The notes under the pieces are model-generated. The model saw only the letters and a list, made by a program, of their open reading frames with translations, made no database searches and was not told the origin of the DNA. Shown here in pieces: positions 1 to 10,140 of a stretch of DNA of 64,000 bases (within the stretch, counting starts at the first letter, position 1; every line of letters begins with the position of its first letter). A program made the translations under genes and the position numbers. This DNA comes from Carcinoscorpius rotundicauda (lineage: Eukaryota > Arthropoda > Merostomata > Xiphosura > Limulidae). The stretch covers positions 16,079,493 through 16,143,492 of the forward strand of contig CM022397.1 in the NCBI GenBank assembly GCA_011833715.1, written 5' to 3'.

Positions 1-90
1 AGGTTCGCAGACATACCGCTGATCTATTGGGGGGCGTTTTTAGCGTTGTAAGTTCGTATAGATACCGCTGTACTAGTGGGAGTCCACAGC
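1..90 (-). repeat. Fragments of two tRNA-derived SINEs (families A and B)
   Basis: Bases 1-36 read on the minus strand as the family A head (CCCCCA..CAGCGGTATGTCTGCG) and 38-90 as the family B head (GACTCCCACTAGTACAGCGG, then the GCTAAAA end). Both are partial and joined head to tail. The window edge cuts the first. Confidence 0.55.
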
Positions 91-871
91 GCACATATTC
101 TACTGTGTAGCTTTCAACAAAGCCTTTCAGATAGGACATCAGTACGTTTTCAAAGTTGCCACACTACAATGAGGGGCTCTGTTCTCCTCTGTTCATGGAC
201 AAAGTAAATAGTCCGATGTAACTTTTCTATAACACAATCAAACAAATAAAACTCAGTTTGCTAATAAAACAATATTCGTGTAAAATGTATACTCCAGGAT
301 TCATATAAATATTTCCATACTCCTTGAAACTGAAAGTATTTCTTTCTACGCAAGTGACACAAAACTGTTCGTAATGTGGGATAATTCAACGTCGCGTTCA
401 CACATTTTAAATTACAAGATTTATACCTCAGTCTCGCACTTTTGTTGTTGTTGTTTTTTTACAATGTGTTTAGTCAATCATGTATATTCAGTCGCGTAGG
501 TATCCTCGCCAAAATAGTGCCTTACAAACTTAAGAATTGATTGCTGACAAGGGAGGAGGCATACACTTTAACTTAGGAAGGTTACACTGTTCTGTTAAAC
601 CAATGATATCAGTAAGCGAGAATCATAACTACCGTCATAGGGTGATAAATGTAGCGGACCCAATTACTTTTTAATGTGCGGTAGCATCTTTTACAATTAC
701 GCCACTTACTACTTTTGTTAATTATTTCTATTTTTATGTCTCTTGATGAGTCAGCAATAAATTTACTAAATTACAATCAAAAGAGTCTGGCTACCATTCC
801 ATTCTGGATACAAGTTGCATTAAAGCAACAACTTAACGAAAAATTTATGTTCATTTTATAGTGTACAACTT

Positions 872-1290
872 AGCTCCGGCCAGGTGGTTAGGCACTTGAC
901 TCGTAATCGGAGAGTCGCGGGTTCGAAACCCCGTCACACCAAACTTGCTCGCCCTTTCAGCCGTGGGGGCAATATAATGTTGTTTCAGCGAATCCCACTA
1001 TTCGTTGGTAAAAGAGTAGCCCCAGAGTTGGTGGTGGGTGGCGATGCCTAACTGCCTTCCCTCTGGTCTTACACTGCTACCCCCCAGTGGCTCAGCGGTA
1101 TGTTTGCGGACTTACACGCTAAAATCCTGGTTTCGATACCCGTGGTGGGCAGAGCACAGATAACCCATTGTGTAGCTTTGTGCTTAATTCTAAACAACAA
1201 ACAACAACAACTTACACTGCTAAATTAGGGACGGCTAGCGCAGATTGCCATCGAGTAGCTTTATGCGAAATTCAAAAACAAACAAACATT
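872..1290 (+). repeat. tRNA-derived SINE family C, interrupted by family A
   Basis: The head has tRNA-like A and B boxes (the B-box region reads GCGGGTTCGAAACCCCG). The body has the family motifs CTCGCCC..CAGCCGTGGGGG, ATTCGTTGGTAAAAGAGTAG and CTTCCCTCTGGTCTTACACT. After the 131-bp insertion at 1080-1210 the body resumes with the TTAGGGACGGCTAGC tail, GTAGCTTT and an A-rich CAAA tail. Confidence 0.85.
1080..1210 (+). repeat. tRNA-derived SINE family A nested in family C
   Basis: Starts CCCCCAGTGGCTCAGCGGTA (A box), has the B box GGTTTCGATACCC, the CACAGATAACCCATTGTGTA core and an ACAA-rich tail. It is flanked by a perfect 12-bp target-site duplication CTTACACTGCTA at 1068-1079 and 1211-1222. 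Confidence 0.9.
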
Positions 1291-1709
1291 AACTCCATGC
1301 AGCGGGCAATTGTGATAGCTCCTCGCTGTAACTTAACGCCTTGAAATTATGTTTCAGTTGACCAGTGTGCAACACATTTCCTGAATGACAACAGGTAAAT
1401 TAAATCTACGATATAATTAACATTTTAATTCATGTCTTTACCAGTAAACCGAGTACCGACTTACGTCAAACATAGTTATGTCAGGCGCCTTATTACACGG
1501 TGTTATATAACCACCTGCGATCAGTCTTAATAAACTGCTTCAGCTTAGCACTACATCAGTGATGAAAAACCATCTAACTGTTGTCCACTTATTTGCAACT
1601 TTATAAAATTTTATCATCAAGTGTATAATACAATCAATATTTTAAGGAATGTCACCTCACCATAATGGTACTTAGGTGTTAGTCATGTAGCGTATCCAAG
1701 GCTTAAAGG

Positions 1710-1981
1710 GGCCTGGCATGGCCTAGCGCGTTAAGGCGTGCACTTCGTAATCTGAGGGTCGCGGGTTCGCGCCAAACATGCTCGCCCTTCCAGCCGTGGG
1801 GGCGTTATAATGTGACGGCCAATCCCACTATTCGTTGGTAAAAGAGTAGCCCAAGAGTTGGCGGTGGGTGGTGATGACTAGCTGCCTTCCCTCTAGTCTT
1901 ACACTGCTAAATTAGGGACGGATAGCACAGATAGCTCTCGAGTAGCTTTGTGCGAAATTCCAAAACAAACAAACAAACAAA
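1710..1981 (+). repeat. SINE family C, near full length
   Basis: Begins GGCCTGGCATGGCCTAGCGC and ends in CAAACAAACAAACAAA. The promoter region lacks the CCCGCGTCGCGCT part seen in the copy at 14406. Body and tail are otherwise intact. Confidence 0.88.
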
Positions 1982-2337
1982 CCATGGCTTCAGAGTGCGG
2001 ACCGTGAAACCACCTACTGACAATCACGTCACGATAACAACCAGACTGAGCTGAGCCGCTGGTAACAGAATCGTCTTAAGGTAAAGGTTTTTCCTAGAAA
2101 TTTCTGTTTATTTGCAATTCGTTATTTGAGAAATGTATCCGTGTCTTTGTTTGCCTAAAAGTGAAGAATCTCTGGACCGATTATCACCAAATCTATCGTA
2201 TTATCTTAAGGTCAATCAGAGGATCATATATAAGGCCAAAATTCAGATCTGACTCCCTCTGCGTCGTTCCCTGGTACCCTTATTCTTCTCCATCAGTTGA
2301 AGCGAAATGTCAACTGACGTGTTTCTATACATATATG

Positions 2338-5219
2338 CAGGGGCGTAGATTTTTTTTACACCCTATGGGGGAATGATTTTTGCAACCACTTATGTCGATT
2401 ATTCAATTTGCAAATCGGTAATCTCTGATTACGTGAACCTGAAAGCTATAAACATGCAGTCACAGAGTAATGTTGTTGCCACAATACTTCAAGGTTTCCC
2501 TGTAGGTTTGTACTCGTATAAGTGAAATGTTATGAACAGTTTTTAAAATGTTAATAGAATAAAGACAAATGTGACTCAAATTAACTGCCACATGAATTTA
2601 TTCCTGCACACTGCACAGTATAAAGGATGGCCATTATACTTGACAAGGTTACTAATAACTTTCATTGCATGAATTACGTTTTAAAATATTAATAAAATTA
2701 CTGATTACCTTTGATAAGTTTATATCTACTGAAAAACTGTTCTTGTTGTTTAATAAAAAATAATTAAAATGTCTTTGCAAACTCTTGAAAATTACACATC
2801 AATATAATGTATCACATAATTATTCATACTTTTCAATGAGGTAAGATTCATTTAGTCCTCTAGTCTAAACGTTCCCAAACGTAGACCTCCTTTGTGATGA
2901 TCTATTTATGAATTCTTTCATAAGCTCTTCTGTATTTCTCTTGTCGACCTCATCTTTGTGACTGTGACAAACTGTTACATGGTTGAGGCCGTACTGAGAC
3001 ATAGTTGACCTTAACTACGTCTCCAACCGTTTTAATGCAGAAAAGCTGCGTTCACATTCGCAGCTGAATACTAAACATACAAGCAAATTTTTCATGAGAA
3101 GAAACACTTCACTAAACATCTGCTGGCTTGTTTCATGCATTTTACAGTAAGCATCCTTCGCACCTTTCAGATATTCTGCTTTTGTTGTTCCTTTGAACAT
3201 GAGCAACTGAAAATCGAGCCGTTGTGCAGAGATTGCTAGATAGAAGTTTATAACAGAGTTGTCAATCTTGCCAGATGTGATCATGTTCTCAAGTGCCAGA
3301 TATTGCTTCAAGTCATTGTTGTCTGCATTAAATCTAGTGGTCAGATGTTCTATGATTGTGTCCACAAATTCAAATTATTGGCTTCTGTAGTAATCTCTAG
3401 CTGTTGCAGAATGGTGTGCTGAGCCATCACCTATGATCCTTCTGGGGGGGTCTGCGAATGTGTGGTAGTTCAATAGGCACTAAATCTGGGAAAGTTACCT
3501 TTTTCTCAGCTTCACCAAATATCTTTTTGTAATTTTCCTCTGTTCACAATACCCGCAATTGCTCAACTGTCATTGCAGATGCTTCAATCATGCCAGATAC
3601 TGTCGCTGATTTTGCTTGGAATGCATGGTTTAGCTCCTCTAATGTAACTAATGGATGCTGAGCCATCAAAAATCCTAAAACTGTCTTTCCTTTGTCAAAT
3701 TTGTCCAGCAGACCTCGTGCTTTCACTGCTACATCTGATTTTTCATTTGCTAATTCAGACAAAGAATCAACAATGTCACTGTAGTGATCATTAGCACATG
3801 TAATTGCAAATAGGCGGCACTACCAGCGTGTTGGAAACAGTGGGCGGATGTATTTAACTGGACCATTGTGGCTGTCTGACGATACAATATTTTCAAAGAT
3901 TGTCTTATATTTGCCTGACCTCTGAAGCAAGACATCAAGTTCGTGTGCACACTGGATAGAATCTCGAACGCATTCACAAACTTCAAATGCATGTTGCATT
4001 ATTAAATCAGACGCTTGCTTGCCATAATTGGAATCTGTTTCCCAGATGACTCAACAAACTAAAATACAGTCTTTACTAAAAAACTCTGACGTACAACGAA
4101 CGAAGATAGAACAGAATGGAAGTAGGACTGAACTGTACAATGTATTTAAGTTGAACGCGCAAACCTCACAGTGACTACCGAGCCGACTGACCACCTGGGC
4201 ATAGCTGGGACAATAATGTGTACTAGTTACAACACAAGTAATTGCAAGTTTCTCAAAAAATACTTAAACAATCACAAATATATTATATTCCTGTTAAAGC
4301 TCATCAAAAGGCAAACAGGTTGTGATAAAATGTCTATAACCACATCTATTACATAAAAACACCTAAACAAAAACTAGCAATACAATTCGAGTAGAGGCTT
4401 CAGGCCGTTGAAATCGTTCCTTTTGTGTTCTAATTATACAAGAAAATACAATATTTTTACTATCAATGATAAGAAAATATATTGATTTTTTACTATAAAG
4501 CACCAGCACTTTATTAGAGGGCGGTGATGATCTGAAATTTCATGGATTAATGAGGGCCACAAACACAGGTCTAATGAGCCCTGTTGTAAAATCGAGCCTC
4601 AGACTAAAGGGACCGGAGGGGGTGATGTAGGGTGCGTCTGGATTCAAGCGGCCCGAACCTGTCATTAACTGTACACTAAACGTACACTATGGTCATTGGC
4701 TTTGGCAGCTAAGGAGAGTAAGGCGTTCGACAATAAAATTGGCTAGACGTCCATAAGAACAAATGGCGCAGGAAAACCGCACAATATACACATAAGATTG
4801 ATGCAGCTACACGCTACAAATGGCCTGCCAGATCTAGATCACAGTTTACGTTTAGAAGTAATATTTTCGAATTTCATGCTCTGTTGTGATGAAAATTTTA
4901 CTTAATCGTACACTACGTACACGTATACTTAGATATACTGACTAATACTTACGAACTATCGCTTAGATCGAAAGCTTAGAAGTACGCCTATATTAAAGAT
5001 GTACATTTCGGCTACTGAAAAAGCCTACATCTAGGCCTAATTATGTAATTCAATTGGGAAGAACACGAGAATCACAAGAACAAACACACAATTTGTAGGC
5101 TTGTGATGCAATAAAACAATTTAACAGACCAGACTGTAGGGGGATGATTGTATGCACCATCTCTCCACCTAAAATAAAAGAGGTGTATCCCCCCATACCC
5201 CCAAGGATTTATGCCTCTG
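2338..5219 (-). mobile_element. Decayed hAT-superfamily DNA transposon
   Basis: Terminal inverted repeats CAGGGGCGTAGAT (left) and, on the minus strand, CAGAGGCATAAAT (right) are hAT-like, and a degenerate hAT transposase lies between them. The 8-bp flanks (CATATATG and TATATGTG) are similar but sit in an AT/GT microsatellite, so the duplication is only suggestive. No intact frame remains. Confidence 0.6.
3010..4010 (-). pseudogene. hAT transposase pseudogene (ZMYM1-like C-terminal region)
   Basis: Minus-strand pieces in order: one with EILSSVHTNLMSCFRG and IRQSLKILYRQTATMVQLNT (3992-3830), one with DVAVKARGLLDKFDKGKTVL and AFQAKSATVSGMIEASAMTV (3762-3550), then the C-terminal dimerisation motif CECERSFSALKRLET (about 3060-3015). 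Frame changes and stops separate them. The C-terminal motif is the hAT hallmark. Confidence 0.8.
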
Positions 5220-5241
5220 TATATGTGTGTGTGTGTGTATA
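5220..5241. repeat. GT microsatellite
   Basis: TATATGTGTGTGTGTGTGTA directly abuts the right end of the hAT element. Confidence 0.8.
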
Positions 5242-6400
5242 AAAATAAAAATCTAGACAAATTAGAGTGATAAGCATTCTTGTTAAATACAGTAATAACT
5301 GAATGAAAGTTAATATTTAAAAAACACAAATTATTATTCAGTTCCCGCCGAATTTAACTTATCGCACATTCTTTGTTTACTTGCTGAATGATACGTAACC
5401 CGGATCTGTCTCCAGACCCGAGCAACAAAATAAAAAATTGTCTGTGTCCGAACCCGCAATATTTTTCTAGCCTTGAGAACAAGTTTAACTGGATTTTTTT
5501 AATCAACAATGAACATTTTGAATACGTGTTATTTACCGATGATGTGATAAATATTCATTTTTCCTTCCTCCACATTTTCATTAGCAAACATAACGGTGCT
5601 TTCTAAACGAGATACAACCTTCACAAGAGGAAACCACGACAAAACCTTATCAAAAAATAGCGCTAAGAAAAACAGCACAAATGATGGTACCGAATGCCAG
5701 AGCGAAGGCCGTGCTAATCAAGGACACCATTTATTATATCCATAACATTACAATGTTGGTACAGAACCTTACCTGTTTAAAAATTAAAGCCGAGCGAAGA
5801 TGTTTCTCAAGGCAAAAAGGTTAAAGGTTATCAAACAAGTTTCACGTAAACATTTTGAGCCCTCCGCTGAATTTATTAAGCCAAAATATTAATTAAGTTA
5901 AACGTAAGTCGCAATTAGTAAAGCTATCTCCAAAGCGACAAGTAATGTACGATTTGAGTCCACGCGCTTTCTTTACGACGTACAAAAACTACAAATCTTT
6001 TATTTTACTTGTTAAGAGCAAAGCTGCAATACTATGCCTACTGCGGGTATCTAAACCCGATTTGAAACTTTATTAACCTTCAGCCTTCCCGGTGATCCAC
6101 TGAGGAGTGACTTTTATCTTAATATAATGGATGATATGTTATATAATGTCTCGTGACAAGCTTTATACAACCTGCTATTTTATACGGTCCAAGCCCAAAG
6201 TCGTATTTTATTTAATGAAATATTACATTCTGTAACTTGCTCTTCCGTCAGAGTCACTTTCAAAACTAAGTAACAATTATAAAATAGAAATTATTTGAAT
6301 AATAACCCAAGCATCAGGACACTATTCACAAAGTAGTGTTGTTCTATTAATAACGACGTTATAGAAAAGTTAAATTGTACATTCAATGAAAAACATTCAT
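5242..6400. other. Unannotated AT-rich stretch
   Basis: Only short reading frames without recognisable motifs or codon pattern; no repeat family recognised. Confidence 0.5.
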
Positions 6401-6499
6401 ATGTCAGGTGAGCTTTGCAGGCTCATAGCGGGTTCGATACTTGTGGTGAGCACAGTACAGATAACCACTAGTGTAGTTTTGAGTTTTACAACAAACAAA
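6401..6499 (+). repeat. SINE family A, partial and degenerate
   Basis: Retains the B-box part GCGGGTTCGATAC, the core CAGATAACCACTAGTGTAG and an ACAAACAAA tail; the head is lost or scrambled. Confidence 0.7.
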
Positions 6500-7073
6500 T
6501 AAGATGTACTTATACAGTTTATACTTTCGAAGAAGTTTGTTTTACGTAAACCAAATTTGGTGTAATTTTTAAAATGTTTCGATAATTCATAATCATGTTT
6601 CTATTAAGTTAATCATCTCTTGTATTTTTTCAAAAACGATTATTACAAAAATTTTCCAATATGTATTTATTCTTCATCTCAGAAACGACTTAAAGGTAAG
6701 GTAATATCTTAGAGGCGAGGTGTTATCCAAGAAAGAATCCAATTATCACTCCTTTATTCGTGAAAATAATTGTCATCGCCAACAGTGTATCATAACTTTC
6801 ATTGATTATTTGAAGCTATTTAATTGTTTTGTGCGCGAAATTAACATAAATACGTTTCGTGTAGTGTTGTGCTTATCAACAAACTGCTAAGATTTAAATT
6901 TCTAACTGTACGATAATTCATCATGGGTGTGTATGTTTTACGTTATAAAAACTTCCACGTTCATCACTATGATGTTAGTGGGTTTACTTATAGGCTAAAT
7001 AAACAAGGAAAAGTAACACGTGTTATCATTTATGACAAGTTTGAAACGTAACAGAATTAAGTTCTTACATTCA

Positions 7074-7195
7074 GCCCCCCAGTGGCTCAGCGGTATGTCT
7101 GCGGACTTACACGCTAAAATCCGGGTTTCGATACCCGTGGTGGGCAGAGCACAGATAGCCCATTGTGTAGCTTTGTGCTTAATTCAAAAAAAAAA
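7074..7195 (+). repeat. SINE family A, full length with target-site duplication
   Basis: CCCCCAGTGGCTCAGCGGTA head, GGTTTCGATACCC B box, CACAGATAGCCCATTGTGTA core, TTAATTC and a poly-A tail. It is flanked by the 11-bp duplication TCTTACATTCA (7063-7073 and 7196-7206). Confidence 0.9.
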
Positions 7196-8379
7196 TCTTA
7201 CATTCAATACGAGAGATTAGGCCTCAGCTGCCACATTACTGAATAAACGAAGTAAATAAAATAATTTGAAAACAGCAAATTTATTTATATCTAAAATTAT
7301 CATTGAACAGTGTGGCACAAAATAAAAAGTTATTAACAAAGGTTGGATCTGATTAAAGGTCTGGGATGATCCGATTTATCAGTAAGTTGTAAACTGAGAT
7401 CGGGAGAAACAACTGTCGGGAGTTTTCAATAAGTTATCTGTCAAAAAAAAAAGTCTGAAAAATCGTTGAAGCTCGTTTGTCTCCAACAGTTGTGCTTTAT
7501 TGTAGCAGGTAGAAGAAAAATGACCAGATTTGGAGTGGTACTTGTTGAAATATGAAATGATACTCGAAGGAGCACAGTGGATATGGAGATGTTAGTTTAT
7601 GGCAGGAACAGTGCTTTTCAAGGAAGACTCCAGAAATTTCAAACGCGTATTGAAATGGCAGGAAATAATACAATATGCACAGTAATATGTATATCTTCGT
7701 TGGAGAGAAAGGGACATATAGAGCATCTCTTCGTCAAATCAAAGCAACTAACAACTAAAGATCCAATTATCAAAACTATGTCATGTAATATATGGCATCT
7801 ACTGTTTTATACGACCATTTATTGCCTCTGCTGCCCAATACTTTCAAAGATTTGGCTCTCAGAAAGAATTATATCTGGGTTTTTACAGTAGCCACAGTTG
7901 TGTCTTGGTTGAAATATCTTCAACACCATTCTATTACCTAGAAACCCCACATCAGTTTTCAAGTATCTAAAAGCAAATAGCAGGCAAACTGCTTGTCTTG
8001 TTGTTTTTGGTCACATTTTAACCCATAGGACAACGACTGAAGAAAGCCGATTTGAATTTTGAAAACGTACTTGATAACTTACGGTTTTAGTAAAACTGTA
8101 TATCATGTAATACTTAAATATGCGAGGCAGATTGATGGGGCCTCGTGGACCTGTAGCATTGCCTGCCTGCTCTCCTGATTTTACACAATGAATTAGTGTT
8201 TTTATTTTCTTTTGGATGCACTTTCTCAGCTTTAACAAGGCAGAATATCCAGTCAACTATCTGAGAAGTGTATATTCAATAAAGATTTTTTTGTTCTTTT
8301 ACTTGTTAAACATTTGCGCAAAGCCATTCAAGGACTATTTTTCACTGACCTTTTCTGACGCTGAAGTTATAAACTAGAG

Positions 8380-8545
8380 CAAAAGCGACTAGTCAATACC
8401 GCCCACCGAAAACTTCTGAACCCCTCTTTTTCAATGAGGGGTGAGATTAATCGTCACATTATAACCTCCACAACCGGAAAGGCTGACATGTTCGTCAACA
8501 AGGCTTGATCCAGGACTTGCAGATTTCGAGTAAAACGCCCTAATC
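8380..8545 (-). repeat. SINE family C, degenerate
   Basis: Read on the minus strand it shows ATGTCAGCCTTTCCGGTTGT, GGTTATAATGTGACGATTAA and GGTGGGCGGTATTGACTAGT, all diagnostic of the family C body, heavily mutated. Confidence 0.6.
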
Positions 8546-8823
8546 ACCACTCCATATCATATCCCTACACTTTTTATGTTAGTTTTACTTTCAATAGAGT
8601 CCACCATCCCCCACTCGCTTTACGTCATTTATCATGTCTTACCTTATCCATAGACACAGACACTGTAAAATAGCTAAATTGGACATAAAACAGCCTTGTG
8701 CAACACTCGGGAATCTAGATCGTAAATATATATATTTTAACTTTGTAAACATAACGAATTTCAGTTAAAATACTTGGAAAACGATTATATGCGTACAACT
8801 GTTCCTAATGCACAACTAGTGTC

Positions 8824-8945
8824 TCTCCCGGTTGTACATCGGTATGTCTCCGGATTTACAACGCTAAAATGAGGGGTTCAATTCCCCTTGGTAGACACAG
8901 CAGATAGATTGATGTGGCTTTGCTACAATAAAACATAAGCACACG
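8824..8945 (+). repeat. tRNA-derived SINE family B
   Basis: Head with GTACATCGGTATGTCTCCGG and ACAACGCTAAAAT, B box GGGGTTCAATTCCCC, then CAGATAGATTGATGTGGCTT and a TAAAACATAA-like tail. Confidence 0.8.
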
Positions 8946-8949
8946 AAAC

Positions 8950-9110
8950 TGATAGCCTAGAGGGAAGACGGATATTCAACAGTACTCTTCAGTAACTCTG
9001 GTAATATTCTTTTCTCACAGAAGAGTGCGATTTGCCCTCTTGGTAAATCATGCGCCCATGGCCACAAAGTACATAGCGCGTTTAAGCGGCAACGGGACGC
9101 GAACCATGAA
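8950..9110 (-). repeat. Probable SINE family C relic
   Basis: The plus strand shows AGAGGGAAGACG, ACTCTGGTAATATTCTTTTC and GGACGCGAACCAT in the order expected of an antisense family C copy, but with much decay. Confidence 0.35.
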
Positions 9111-9729
9111 CAAAACTAAAAGCCATAGGTATACAACCACAATGTACTGTATTTAAAAACTAGTAAGTGAAGTGATATCAGACATATTAATCGTTTGATA
9201 CACAGTGAAGTATTAACAACCTTATCAATAATAGCATTATTGAATACATAATAAACGTAAACAGACATTCATATTAAAACTACACATAAATTTACAGCAT
9301 CAACTGTTAAACTTCGTGTTACTATTTTCAAATAACCAACGATTAAATTTTAACATCAGCTTGGAAAAGCTGTAACACCTTATTTTATATACTATACTTC
9401 ATATCCAAAATCATTATCGTAAATCACCAAACGACAACATAATTACTTTATAAACACCAGTTTAAAATATCTGTATACGTTCCACACATAAAAAGTAACC
9501 CTGGATGAACAGGTTTGTGATTATTAGCTACTTGTCCCACATCTTCAGTTATTTCTGAGCTAAAGAAGAGACTAAAACCACCCTCACATCACCAGTGTGA
9601 CCTTTGACTTTGTGACGTAACTTTCTCTTGTTCATATTGTAAGTTTCATTCTCCTTACGTGAAGCACCATCTAACCCACACACCTTTTCTTAGGTTCAGC
9701 CTTGAAGTGATCAAAGAGCTGAAATTTGG

Positions 9730-9736
9730 TATAAAA
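9730..9736 (+). promoter_or_regulatory. TATA box of the chitin-binding protein gene
   Basis: TATAAAA lies about 30 bases before TCTTCACAAC near 9755-9764, the likely start site, and just upstream of a candidate noncoding exon. Spacing suits a focused, TATA-driven arthropod promoter; the start site is inferred. Confidence 0.6.
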
Positions 9737-9759
9737 GAGGAAGATGAGAGAAGATCTTC

Positions 9760-9813
9760 ACAACTGTTAACATTCTTTGTAGAAAGTTGTTTATTACGTG
9801 TGTACAATAAGAG
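9760..9813 (+). other. Candidate 5' untranslated exon of the chitin-binding protein gene
   Basis: Begins around the inferred start site and ends at AGAG followed by the donor GTAAGG (9814). It would be spliced to the acceptor at 10110-10111, directly before the initiator ATG. The 5' end is approximate. Confidence 0.5.
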
Positions 9814-10118
9814 GTAAGGGAACCAATTTCTCTAAAATTAACTTTAAAACACGTATTTCATTGTGTATTTCAAAACAATAAACCTTTTACCCTTTGTATA
9901 ATTTTATTTGATATTTAAACACTTTATAATTCATCGTTATTCTTTATTAAATAGATAAGTCGATTTATTCTCACTGTATTTATATATATATATACACATT
10001 GTATCATTTGAAAATATCGTGTTTTAACTAAAACGTGGGTATTCACAAGCTGATGACTTTAATAAGTTTTTAAGACAATTCAATCACATTTTTTTTCTTC
10101 TTCTTGGCAAGGACCACG

Positions 10119-10140
10119 ATGAAGGCTCTTTATCTATTAG
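10119..10140 (+). CDS. Chitin-binding protein gene, coding exon 1
   Basis: Encodes MKALYLL plus one base of the next codon, followed by a GTAAGT donor. The ATG is seven bases after a polypyrimidine-led acceptor (AG at 10110-10111), so this exon also carries a few bases of 5' UTR. Confidence 0.85.

Noticed and set aside
1081..1150. Functional tRNA genes suggested by A and B boxes
   Set aside because: All such heads are followed by SINE bodies and tails, several with target-site duplications, and none shows a convincing full cloverleaf with an acceptor stem.
2161..2376. 71-codon plus-strand frame near the hAT left end
   Set aside because: No recognised motif; it overlaps the hAT terminus and ends in its T-rich start, so it is a chance frame.
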